Assembly (NCBI GenBank): GCA_002009975.1
Contig: MTLP01000042.1
Location: 124,001 to 188,000, forward strand
DNA from: Thermococcus sp. JdFR-02
Lineage (GTDB): Archaea > Methanobacteriota_B > Thermococci > Thermococcales > Thermococcaceae
Length of the DNA: 64,000 nucleotides
Reading direction: 5' to 3'
The number at the start of each line of letters is the position of its first letter. Position 1 is the stretch's first letter. The position numbers and the translations under genes are program-made. The notes below the pieces were generated by a model. That model was not told the origin of the DNA, searched no databases, and worked only from the letters and a program-made list of their open reading frames with translations. This document shows positions 17,622 through 25,223 of this stretch, one piece after another.

Positions 17622-18212
17622 TTATTCAGCAGGCCTTCCAAGAGGGAAGATATATAGCGGATCTCCTTCAATATCAATTACCTTTTTGACTTCCTCGTCT
17701 CGAAAAGCACCAACTGCAACAGTTCCAAGGCCTAAAGCCGTCGCCTGGAGGTAAATATTTTGTCCCATATGTCCCGCATCTATGTGCACGTATCTTATTC
17801 CCCTCTTACCATACCTGCTCGTGGTTCTTTCATAGTGGGCAACTATCACAATGTTCACTGGAGCGGTAGCAACACACTTCTGCCCGAGACATGCACGAGC
17901 GAGCTCTTCTCTTAAATCTCCCTTTCGAATAACCTTTAGAACATGCTTCTTCCCATCATAATGGTACAGCCCCGGCTCAAGATTCTCAACACTGCTCACA
18001 ACGGTGTATACCTCAAAAGGATACCTCGCACCTGCACTTGGAGAGGTTCTCTTTCCCCAGAGGTTTACTCCATAAGCCGCCCAGAGAACTTGAGAGAGCT
18101 CGCCAAGGGTTAATGGTTCTGAGGTATATCTTCTAATGCTCTTTCTCCTGTATATCGCTTCCTCAAGGCTCATTTCCCCTTTAATTCTTGGTTCTGGTAG
18201 TTTGATCTCCAT
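17622..18212 (-). CDS. SagB/ThcOx-type nitroreductase-family oxidoreductase
   Basis: 196 aa FMN-dependent nitroreductase fold. RRSIRRYTSEPLTLGELSQVLWAAYGV and SPSAGARYPFEVY are the FMN and dimer signatures of the SagB/ThcOx branch; HIDAGHMGQNIYLQATALGLGTVAVGAF closes the fold. SagB enzymes oxidise azolines in some RiPPs, but no cyclodehydratase partner is seen here, and stand-alone archaeal members are common. Function is therefore unassigned. GGGTGATGGT precedes the ATG. Confidence 0.8.
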   Translation of the reverse strand: MEIKLPEPRIKGEMSLEEAIYRRKSIRRYTSEPLTLGELSQVLWAAYGVNLWGKRTSPSAGARYPFEVYTVVSSVENLEPGLYHYDGKKHVLKVIRKGDLREELARACLGQKCVATAPVNIVIVAHYERTTSRYGKRGIRYVHIDAGHMGQNIYLQATALGLGTVAVGAFRDEEVKKVIDIEGDPLYIFPLGRPAE

Positions 18213-18253
18213 ACCATCACCCAGAAATTAATGAGCATTTTTTCACATAAGGT

Positions 18254-19156
18254 TTACTCCAAAGATAACAAATACACTCCAAAGAACATCAAAATGCCGA
18301 AAAATGCTTTTAAAAGAGTGAAGCTCTCTCCGAGAATTAGAAAAGCAAAGAAAGCGCCAATTAATGAGGAAGTCGAAAAAATTGCCCCCGTTTTCATAGC
18401 TCCAATTTCTCTTAGAGCAAATAGAAATAATACGATAGAAAAGCCTATGCTGAAAGCACCGACCGTTAGTATATAAGGGAGGCTTTGAAGTGGGATGTAG
18501 AAAGGAATTCCAATTAGAGAAGCCAGAATCAACAGCGCGCTCCCTCCAAACAGCCCTTTTAGTGAGGTTACCAAAAGCAGATCCCTCTTAACGCTTAGCA
18601 GCTTGCTCAAATTATTGTCTATTGCCCATGAAAGACCTGCCAAGATTATTAGAATATTCCCGACAATACCCTTACTCAGCTCGACTTCTCTAAAGTTCTC
18701 TGTTGAGATCACAACGGCTCCAATTAGGATTAAGAGAACTCCGATAATGCTTCTTCTTGAGGCTTTTTCTTTAAAGACTAAAAGAGCTATTAAAACAGTG
18801 AACAATGTCTCGGTGTTGAGTAAGAGGGATGCATTAACAGCTGTTGTCTTATTCAAGCCGAACATGAATGAAAGAGGGGCTAAGAAAGATCCAAAAAGTA
18901 CTATAAAAGTTAATATCAAAAGATCTCGCCTTGAAAAGAACTCTTGAGTTTTAACCTTAAATTCAAGCTTTTTGAGGAGCTTGTCTTTGAGCGGCGTAAA
19001 GCGAAGAAGCATTAAAACTATCCCCGCCGTTAGATAGATACTTCCCGCTATTATCATTGGATGAACATTTCTAAGGGCAATTTTATTAAGCGTTGAGCTT
19101 ATTCCAAAGAGCAGGGCGGCTAAAACCGCACTTACATATCCATAGTGATGCGTCAT
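18254..19156 (-). CDS. EamA/DMT-superfamily transporter
   Basis: 300 aa with ten predicted hydrophobic helices in two repeats (first: YVSAVLAALLFGISSTLNKIA; second: ILAGLSWAIDNNLSKLL), the usual EamA duplicated architecture. Substrate unknown; relatives export amino acids or metabolites. No ribosome site precedes the ATG, and TTTTAAATTT about 20 bp upstream suggests a leaderless transcript. Confidence 0.85.
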   Translation of the reverse strand: MTHHYGYVSAVLAALLFGISSTLNKIALRNVHPMIIAGSIYLTAGIVLMLLRFTPLKDKLLKKLEFKVKTQEFFSRRDLLILTFIVLFGSFLAPLSFMFGLNKTTAVNASLLLNTETLFTVLIALLVFKEKASRRSIIGVLLILIGAVVISTENFREVELSKGIVGNILIILAGLSWAIDNNLSKLLSVKRDLLLVTSLKGLFGGSALLILASLIGIPFYIPLQSLPYILTVGAFSIGFSIVLFLFALREIGAMKTGAIFSTSSLIGAFFAFLILGESFTLLKAFFGILMFFGVYLLSLE

Positions 19157-19253
19157 GGAAATAAATTTAAAATAGAGCCTTTATAAAAGTATTTCACACG
19201 AAAGAGGAAAAGATGGCATGAAATGACATTATTTAAGCAGCTATATTCACAAC

Positions 19254-20726
19254 TTATTTTGGCTTCATTAGATTATTCCTAAGCAGCATAGCTACACCAT
19301 ATAACAAACCTGAGATGAATAAATTAGCCACAATACCAACTATGAGGGCAAAGATTGCATACCTCAAACTTATAACCCTTATTGTCCAGGCTGCAAAAAT
19401 AAACAATAATACGGGAAGAAAGAGAAGTAGAGGTAAAGCTTTTATCTTATCAAACGTTAGGACAATAAAAAGTACTAACGCCCAACTAAGCATTATTTTC
19501 ATGGAGATGGTTAATGGGTAGCTATCAAAAAACAGGGACAATCCAAAAAACACTGCAAGTGCCGATAAAAGGCTTATGACCAAGTTTTTCTTGTCTATTT
19601 TGTTAAAATTGGATCCTAAAACAACTAATGCAATAATCATGATAATGCCGAATATGCCGTTCTGAGTTACAATACTCCTCCAAAGATCAAGGGGATTAAA
19701 AATGTTGCCATATATTTTAAATGCAAGTAAGATTTTTCTTAAATCGCTTAACTTCTCATCCGATGGGATGTAAACATAACCATCTATCTTCGGAAAGAGG
19801 AACTTTAAAATACCTGCTTCGTTTATTGAAATCTCTGAAAAACCTTTCTCTTTAAAGATTTTTATCGCGGGGTCTCCAAAGAGGACTACTTTGGGGTTCA
19901 CACCGACCTTTTTGAAGTAGGCATTATTTATTTGAACGAGTTTGCCGAGAGAGTAGTTTGAGAGCCAGAGCGTATTCTCCAAATATGAAACTCCTCCTGT
20001 GTCTACGGACGCTATTACTACCAAAGAACCGTTATTGAGCAGATCCAAAACCAATGGTCCCTTAGTCTGCCAAATCATGCCAACACTGCAAGACTCAAAG
20101 ATAAATACTTTTCCTTTTGGATTTCTTATATAATCTTTATTGAAACGCCAAGTGATAAGATTGATCCCATAAGGGCTACCATGCCCAGTTATCCATATCA
20201 GAGAGGTATTCTGAGAATATTTAAGATAGTTTTCATAACTGGCACTATCTCCTTCAAGAAAGTAAGCTTTTCCATTTGTTAGATTTTCGATTTTGATTTT
20301 AGATGGACATGAAGGACAAATGAATAAAGCTCCATATTCTAGCTTTGAGGAAGTTAAACTATTAACCCAATATATAAAGCCGTTTTTGCTTTTAACTGGA
20401 TAAAAACCGATTATTGGATCATAAATGCCATCATTATTAAAGTCAAGATTGTTATAGATAGAATAAACAAAATTGGCGTTAAACTTTGAATAGTTTACAA
20501 TGAATAGAACTTGGTCGTCACTCTTCAAAAATTCTAAGTCAGAAAAATTTGAAATAACCGTGACACCATTATGAAAGTCGGCGATTTTTCGAGCATAAGA
20601 CTCTAAAGAAGACATATTCTGATCTAAAACTACATAATAATCTGCGGACGTCAATTGAGTTGTAAATAAAAACAATATACAAAAAAGGACGAGCGATAAC
20701 AAAAATATCCTTTTACCTACCTTCAT
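19254..20726 (-). CDS. Secreted, membrane-anchored C25 (gingipain)-like cysteine peptidase (cluster B)
   Basis: 490 aa from ATG 20726 (GGTGAG four bases upstream). Residues 1-27 are a signal peptide. The extracellular part shows the clan CD His/Cys dyad: WITGHGSPYG with His at ~182 and FESCSVG with Cys at ~213. It also has FGDPAIKI, which matches a motif seen after the catalytic domain in C25 peptidases. About five hydrophobic helices fill residues ~350-485. It is the last gene of the radical SAM/PqqD/ABC operon, so it is a candidate for removing the leader after or during export. Substrate assignment is inference. Confidence 0.72.
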   Translation of the reverse strand: MKVGKRIFLLSLVLFCILFLFTTQLTSADYYVVLDQNMSSLESYARKIADFHNGVTVISNFSDLEFLKSDDQVLFIVNYSKFNANFVYSIYNNLDFNNDGIYDPIIGFYPVKSKNGFIYWVNSLTSSKLEYGALFICPSCPSKIKIENLTNGKAYFLEGDSASYENYLKYSQNTSLIWITGHGSPYGINLITWRFNKDYIRNPKGKVFIFESCSVGMIWQTKGPLVLDLLNNGSLVVIASVDTGGVSYLENTLWLSNYSLGKLVQINNAYFKKVGVNPKVVLFGDPAIKIFKEKGFSEISINEAGILKFLFPKIDGYVYIPSDEKLSDLRKILLAFKIYGNIFNPLDLWRSIVTQNGIFGIIMIIALVVLGSNFNKIDKKNLVISLLSALAVFFGLSLFFDSYPLTISMKIMLSWALVLFIVLTFDKIKALPLLLFLPVLLFIFAAWTIRVISLRYAIFALIVGIVANLFISGLLYGVAMLLRNNLMKPK

Positions 20727-20856
20727 TCTTCTCACCTTTTTGTTTGGTTTGTCTTTTGTAAGCATAATAAAGCTCTAAAAGTTTGTCGATATTGTATTTA
20801 AAAGATGGACACTGAGGGTATCCTTGTTTCATTGCAAGCAATGGACAGCTTCCCAT
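20713..20856 (-). CDS. Candidate 47-aa protein with two conserved-looking cysteines (cluster B)
   Basis: An open frame between the ABC ATPase and peptidase genes encodes 47 residues beginning MGSCPLLAMKQGYPQCPSFK and ending in a basic helix. It starts 14 bp after the ATPase stop and overlaps the peptidase start by 14 bp, as the operon's other genes do. No strong ribosome site precedes the ATG. Upstream in frame is another Cys (QIC). Function unknown; it may be a metal-binding accessory protein, or chance. Confidence 0.42.
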   Translation of the reverse strand: MGSCPLLAMKQGYPQCPSFKYNIDKLLELYYAYKRQTKQKGEKNEGR

Positions 20857-20870
20857 ACAAATCTGCAGGA

Positions 20871-21776
20871 TTAATAACTCTTTGTTGTTTCAATGAATAT
20901 TTTTTCTATCGGGGCTTCTTTTGTTTTTACTTCGTAGATATTAATCTCCTGAGTAAGGAGTATTTTCATTATTGCTGGGATCTCATCATTATAATTAGAA
21001 ACTCTAACAGTGACACCAGTGCTCTCCAAATTAACTGAATAACCAAACTTCTCTAGGAGTTCCTTTGCCTGTTGCTTTTTATCAACTTTAAGCACTACAT
21101 CAATGTTTCTAATCCTATTAAGTAAATTCTCCAGTCTTTCCTCTAAAACTAACCTTCCCTCTTTCATTATTCCCACCCTGCATTTCACTCCCTCAAAGTT
21201 TTGGAGCTCGCTTAGGATATGGGTTGAGAATAAAATTATCTTCCCTTCTTTCAACATTTCAAAAATTTTGTCTCTTAAGCTTAAAACTGTGGGAATGTCT
21301 AGATTGCTGAAGGGCTCGTCTAAAACCAAAATATCTGGATCGTGAAGTAATGCTCTCGCCAAAGCGAGTCTCTTTCTAAGTCCCCTGCTTAGATGTCCAG
21401 CTTTTACATTTCTGTATTTTTTAAGTCCAAATTCTTTTAGAAGTTCATTGATCCTTTCCTCTTTAACATCATAGATTTTGGCAAAGAAGAGTAGGTTTTT
21501 ATAAACACTCAAATCTGGATAAACTCTTTCCCCTTCAGGTAAATATCCAATCTTTCTCTTAGCCTTTTCAGGTTCTACCCAAAGATCAATTCCATCAACT
21601 ACTACTCTACCTTTAGAAGGGGGTAAAATGCCGGTGATTACTCTAAACGTTGTAGTTTTACCCGCACCATTGGCTCCCAATAACACATAAATTTCCTTTT
21701 TTATTGCGATAAAGCTCAGATCTTTTACCACATCACCATTACCGTAACCTGTACTAATATTGTCAACCTCAAGCAT
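20871..21776 (-). CDS. ABC transporter ATP-binding protein (cluster B)
   Basis: 301 aa. Walker A GANGAGKTT (~residue 36), a signature variant LSRGLRKRLALARAL (the usual GG is RG), Walker B ILVLDEPF and switch STHILSEL are present. A ~80-residue C-terminal extension follows. AGGTGAT spaced four bases from ATG 21776 chooses this start over two upstream codons. It pairs with the permease ending 10 bp upstream. Confidence 0.88.
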   Translation of the reverse strand: MLEVDNISTGYGNGDVVKDLSFIAIKKEIYVLLGANGAGKTTTFRVITGILPPSKGRVVVDGIDLWVEPEKAKRKIGYLPEGERVYPDLSVYKNLLFFAKIYDVKEERINELLKEFGLKKYRNVKAGHLSRGLRKRLALARALLHDPDILVLDEPFSNLDIPTVLSLRDKIFEMLKEGKIILFSTHILSELQNFEGVKCRVGIMKEGRLVLEERLENLLNRIRNIDVVLKVDKKQQAKELLEKFGYSVNLESTGVTVRVSNYNDEIPAIMKILLTQEINIYEVKTKEAPIEKIFIETTKSY

Positions 21777-21786
21777 GAGCATCACC

Positions 21787-22593
21787 TTAATTAGCTATGA
21801 AAGCAAGACGATTGATGAATCTTCTTGATAATAATGCCAGAATAAGAGATATCACAAATCCAGTGCTTCCCAAAAGTTGAACAATTGTGAAGAATTGCTG
21901 AGGAGGAACTTTCATTGCCAATACAAATAACAAAAAGGGTATCAGGCCTACAAATCCTCCAAATTTCATTTGATTGATACTCCTCGCTTTCATACTTATA
22001 AACAATCCAAAAGGCAAAGCAAATAAAAGCATTGAAATTGGTAGAATGATGGACAAGAATATGTACCCTATAGTGGGTGTCCATAGTTTTCCGAGAGATG
22101 TTACAAATATGTACTGGATAGCTCCAAGATTAACTAATATAGCCGAAAATGTCGTAATTAAACCAGCAATAATGCTGGCGATCATTTTGCCCAAAACAAT
22201 ATCGCTTTCCTCTACAGGTGTTGCGAATAAAACCTCCATTGTCTTGTTTATTTTCTCAAAAGCAAAGGATGTTAGTATAATATTGTATGTAGTAAAAAAC
22301 GCAAAAACCTGTATCACCATTGGAATTTGAACTATCATTGTTGCAATAGTTATTGCAGTATCACCAAGAGTATTTAATGATCTCCTCGATATTCCAAAAA
22401 GGCGGGGGTTTGAAAGTATCTGGTTATATGCTAATGCTCGTGATTGTGGGGTTATATATTGGGAATTTGTCAGGATAAGAAATACTAGAACGGAGATTAA
22501 TGAAATTACTGGAAACACGAGTGAATAGAAGGTGTCCTTATTTCCAAGATAGTTCCAGAACTCTTTCTCAAGTATAACTTTAACTTTGGACAT
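21787..22593 (-). CDS. ABC-2 type permease (cluster B)
   Basis: About 268 aa with six hydrophobic helices and the ABC-2/NatB-like core (FAFEKINKTMEVLFATPVEESDIVLGKMIAS). ATG 22593 overlaps the PH-like membrane gene by 14 bp; a TTG at 22608 is an alternative start. It is probably the exporter membrane subunit for the operon's peptide product. Confidence 0.82.
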   Translation of the reverse strand: MSKVKVILEKEFWNYLGNKDTFYSLVFPVISLISVLVFLILTNSQYITPQSRALAYNQILSNPRLFGISRRSLNTLGDTAITIATMIVQIPMVIQVFAFFTTYNIILTSFAFEKINKTMEVLFATPVEESDIVLGKMIASIIAGLITTFSAILVNLGAIQYIFVTSLGKLWTPTIGYIFLSIILPISMLLFALPFGLFISMKARSINQMKFGGFVGLIPFLLFVLAMKVPPQQFFTIVQLLGSTGFVISLILALLSRRFINRLAFIAN

Positions 22594-23065
22594 GGCTTCT
22601 TTCCCCAAGCTTTTTTATTATCTTGTCTACTCCATCAACGGCTATTACGAATTTTTTCCCATTTTCAGTTTCGATAAATATGCCCTTATTCATGACACAG
22701 TACGCTAAAACTTTCTCTCTCCTTACTGTAGTAAATGTGCCGATCTTAACATTGTTTGTATCAATGCCAATACCATAAGTTCTACCGATTAGAAACGAAT
22801 GTACATCAATAGGCTCTATCTTTGCTATTTTAAATCGCTTCTTTCCCGATAATGTCTTTAGTATAATCATGCTGTCTTCGATATAAATATCAATAGGGAG
22901 GGTTATTACTGCCCACATTGCCCAGAACACTACAAACAGAGACAATACAAATGCAGGAACAAAATAATATGGAACTCCTGATGTAAACACGGATGCCATT
23001 ACAAATATGAAAAAGGCTATAGATCCTGACGCTATCATTATCATAATCCTGATTACCTTTTTCAT
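22580..23065 (-). CDS. PH-domain-like membrane protein (cluster B)
   Basis: 161 aa. Two hydrophobic helices (residues ~6-26 and ~34-56) precede a ~100-residue beta-rich domain (IYIEDSMIILKTLSGKKRFKIAKIEPIDV) that looks like bacterial PH-like domains. It overlaps PqqD by four bases and the permease by 14, so it belongs to the maturation operon. Similar two-helix PH proteins occur beside bacteriocin exporters and may give immunity; here that is inference. Confidence 0.6.
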   Translation of the reverse strand: MKKVIRIMIMIASGSIAFFIFVMASVFTSGVPYYFVPAFVLSLFVVFWAMWAVITLPIDIYIEDSMIILKTLSGKKRFKIAKIEPIDVHSFLIGRTYGIGIDTNNVKIGTFTTVRREKVLAYCVMNKGIFIETENGKKFVIAVDGVDKIIKKLGERSHVQS

Positions 23066-23466
23066 AGTGCATCACTGCAAATTTTTTCTATAATGTCCAC
23101 TATAGATATTCTTTTATTATATTTTTCCAGATAAATAAATCCATTTACGAAAAGCCAAGTTAAAGCAAAAAGTACATCCTGGTTCAATTGTTTTTCGGTG
23201 ACCTCAGGATATTTCTCTCTAAGAGAATTTAGGATAGATTTAAAATTAGTTCCTGACTTATCGGAAGTCATTAAATATATCTGGGCCAGTGTAGGGTTCA
23301 TAACACATATCTTCCCAGTTATTGGATTGAATGTAATAATTTTGCCATCTTTCTCCTGTCTCCACTTTATTGAATTGTTCATAAATACCCTAGAGTTCAT
23401 TATGTCTCTTTTGATATCATCAAGTAGTGGTGGGTTCTTAACTTTGTTATTCTTTATCTTGTTCAT
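23062..23466 (-). CDS. PqqD-like RiPP recognition protein (cluster B)
   Basis: 134 aa. Residues ~35-120 fit the PqqD fold: WRQEKDGKIITFNPITGKICVMNPTLAQIYLMT is the three-stranded sheet, followed by a winged-helix-like region ending LTWLFVNGFIYLEKY. PqqD-type proteins bind the leader of a precursor and present it to a radical SAM enzyme. Its gene overlaps the radical SAM gene by four bases. The shared YxPPxGxDxG N-terminus of the two upstream peptides is the likely binding site, by inference. Confidence 0.78.
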   Translation of the reverse strand: MNKIKNNKVKNPPLLDDIKRDIMNSRVFMNNSIKWRQEKDGKIITFNPITGKICVMNPTLAQIYLMTSDKSGTNFKSILNSLREKYPEVTEKQLNQDVLFALTWLFVNGFIYLEKYNKRISIVDIIEKICSDAL

Positions 23467-24617
23467 GTTAGCTCCCTCCTAATTTCTCGGGAAAGTTTAA
23501 ATTGTGCATCTTTCGGCAATTTTTTCAAATTGATATATTCGCCACACTCCTTTCGTGTGAGTAAAAGTTTATTTAATTTCAGGAAATCTTTCTCTGTTTT
23601 TATATATGTAGAAAGTGCTAATAGAACTAGATTATCTCTCCAAATATTTTGTAACTCGGGCCATAAATTGTTTATACCTTCCTCAATATGTCCATATGCT
23701 AAATTTAAATACGGAGTTGGCAAAATATATCCCTCTGCACTGATCGTCAGTACTACAGAATTTAAATATGGCCCTATAACTATGTGCTCTGTGGGATCCC
23801 CAAAAGTTATTTTCAATGGATAATGTCCTGAATTCTCATTGATCCAAGTTATTAATTTTGAGTATTGTTCTTCTGTAGGTATGAGATTTAGATGTCTTTC
23901 ACTTTCTGGGACAAAGTACATAGATCTAACCTCAAATACTCCAAGATCCAATGCTAGTTCAACTGTATTAGGGAAATCGTGAATATTCAAACTGGTTGCG
24001 CAAAATGCTACAGCCGTGTTTATGTTATAGTCAACTAAATTTTTTATTGCATTAACAGCTTTATTAAATGTTCCTTTACCTCTCAACAGATCCATAATTT
24101 CAGATTTTGATCCATCTAACGAAATCTGTACGCTACCGATATTTAATTCAGACAACTTAGAGGCAAATTTATCTGTAATTAGTGTTCCATTACTCACAAA
24201 ATTCACTCCAATGCCTTTTGAATTTGCATATTCTATAATCTCAAAGAAATCTCTATGCAATGTTGGCTCTCCTCCGCAGAGGCATATACCTAAAACCTCT
24301 AACTCTGAGAGTTCGTCTATTATCTTGAACACATTATCTTTACAAAGGCTTGGAGCTACGGTTCTTTGGGGAGCAGCTAGATAACAATATGGGCATTTGA
24401 GATTACATCGGTAGGTAATGTCAATTGCAGCAAATATTGGCCCTTTGATATTATCTATCCAAGACTTCAACTTTTTGCGAGTTTCGATATATTTTATCCA
24501 TGCCTCAAGAAATCCTGGGATCTGTCCCACCCTAATGGGTTTTCCTCTATTTGGAAGAATGACCTCTAAGAGCTCATTAGTCGCATTGTGTAGCTCTTCT
24601 AAAAAAGAAATGTGCAT
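23463..24617 (-). CDS. Radical SAM enzyme with degenerate SPASM domain (cluster B)
   Basis: 384 aa. The radical SAM cluster is CNLKCPYC (71, 75, 78) and CLCGGEPTLHRDF is the SAM-binding motif. The C-terminal region keeps the SPASM outline (ISAEGYILPTPYLNLAYGHIEEGI), but the Cys expected in the PCPY element is Thr and the later Cys cluster is missing. One Cys (~358, RKECGEY) remains near the end. It therefore probably lacks auxiliary clusters, unlike the cluster A maturase. Candidate reactions are epimerisation with a Cys hydrogen donor or another single-cluster modification. ATG overlaps the stop of precursor A2. Confidence 0.83.
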   Translation of the reverse strand: MHISFLEELHNATNELLEVILPNRGKPIRVGQIPGFLEAWIKYIETRKKLKSWIDNIKGPIFAAIDITYRCNLKCPYCYLAAPQRTVAPSLCKDNVFKIIDELSELEVLGICLCGGEPTLHRDFFEIIEYANSKGIGVNFVSNGTLITDKFASKLSELNIGSVQISLDGSKSEIMDLLRGKGTFNKAVNAIKNLVDYNINTAVAFCATSLNIHDFPNTVELALDLGVFEVRSMYFVPESERHLNLIPTEEQYSKLITWINENSGHYPLKITFGDPTEHIVIGPYLNSVVLTISAEGYILPTPYLNLAYGHIEEGINNLWPELQNIWRDNLVLLALSTYIKTEKDFLKLNKLLLTRKECGEYINLKKLPKDAQFKLSREIRRELT

Positions 24618-24880
24618 TAAGAGGCACCTCCGATATTTTTAAACTTACGTATGTCGTAGGAGTCAAAGATCTCTTTAACTGTTGGTATTGCTACAGTAGC
24701 TATAACTAAGACCCAAGCTGCTGCTGCCCAAACAACCGCAGCATAAGCATAGCCGACTAAGTTCAGAATGGCAGCGTGGTTAACTGCTGCTGCATTATTA
24801 ACAGCCACTACATTATTAGTGCTTATAGTAATGTCTGCGGGAGTGCCAACATCACCACCAACAGGGGGCACGTAGCTCAT
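24617..24880 (-). CDS. Precursor-like peptide A2, Ala/Val/Asn-rich (cluster B)
   Basis: 87 aa. GGAGGTGAAAG fixes the ATG. Residues 1-12 (MSYVPPVGGDVG) match the start of the neighbouring A1 peptide. Residues ~20-42 are built from Asn, Ala and Val (TNNVVAVNNAAAVNHAAILN). A very hydrophobic stretch (~44-68) and a charged tail ending NIGGAS follow. The middle recalls the Asn/Val/Ala-rich core of polytheonamide-type proteusins. Its stop overlaps the radical SAM start (TAATG). I read it as the main substrate of the operon; a small membrane protein is the alternative. Confidence 0.68.
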   Translation of the reverse strand: MSYVPPVGGDVGTPADITISTNNVVAVNNAAAVNHAAILNLVGYAYAAVVWAAAAWVLVIATVAIPTVKEIFDSYDIRKFKNIGGAS

Positions 24881-25056
24881 GCACTTTCACCTCCTGATGT
24901 TTTGTCTTTTAACGGCAAAGACCAAATAATTACAAAAAGTACTGGCATAATCAGTGTGAATGTTGATCCTGGACCACCAACTTCAACTACAACACTGCCA
25001 ACTTCATGTCCAAGATCTTCTCCAATAGGGGGTAGATACGTCTTCAGTGCTATCAC
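24877..25056 (-). CDS. Precursor-like peptide A1 (cluster B)
   Basis: Up to 59 aa. Residues ~7-16 (YLPPIGEDLG) match A2's YVPPVGGDVG, then SVVVEVGGPGSTFTLIMPVL leads into a hydrophobic helix, a Lys/Asp patch and an end GGESA resembling A2's GGAS. The GTG at 25056 has no ribosome site. The sequence GGGGTGAT (25052-25059) is instead placed correctly for a CTG at 25047, exactly where A2 has its ATG. The stop overlaps A2's ATG (ATGA). The shared N-terminus and coupling support a real gene although it is short. Confidence 0.6.
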   Translation of the reverse strand: MIALKTYLPPIGEDLGHEVGSVVVEVGGPGSTFTLIMPVLFVIIWSLPLKDKTSGGESA

Positions 25057-25116
25057 CCCAACATTTTTGCATTCTCTCCATTATTATGAAATCGACTATA
25101 AGTTTTACTGTAATCA

Positions 25117-25131
25117 ATTTATAAATCCTTG
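25117..25131 (-). promoter_or_regulatory. Probable promoter of the cluster B operon
   Basis: Read on the minus strand, AAGGATTTATAAATT gives a BRE-like AAGGA and TATA box TTTATAAA. A transcript would start near 25094, about 40 nt before the A1 coding region. Confidence 0.5.
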
Positions 25132-25133
25132 AA

Positions 25134-25151
25134 ATTTATTTATAAATAAAT
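25134..25151. promoter_or_regulatory. 18-bp perfect AT palindrome in the divergent promoter region
   Basis: ATTTATTTATAAATAAAT is a perfect inverted repeat immediately upstream of the cluster B TATA box and about 85 bp from the divergent ABC gene. It could be an operator controlling one or both directions, or a promoter-like A/T coincidence. Confidence 0.35.
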
Positions 25152-25223
25152 GAAATCCAAATTAATTAAAAAAAAGAGTAATATTTTTAAGTAATTTCAC
25201 TAATCACTATAAGAGGGATAGTC

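Noticed and set aside
17622-18212. SagB-type oxidoreductase as part of the RiPP clusters
   Set aside because: No cyclodehydratase, no shared operon with either cluster, and stand-alone SagB-like proteins are common in archaea.
20805-21038. Plus-strand frame over the cluster B ATPase end
   Set aside because: It is antisense to the ATPase gene and the 47-aa ORF and has no ribosome site.
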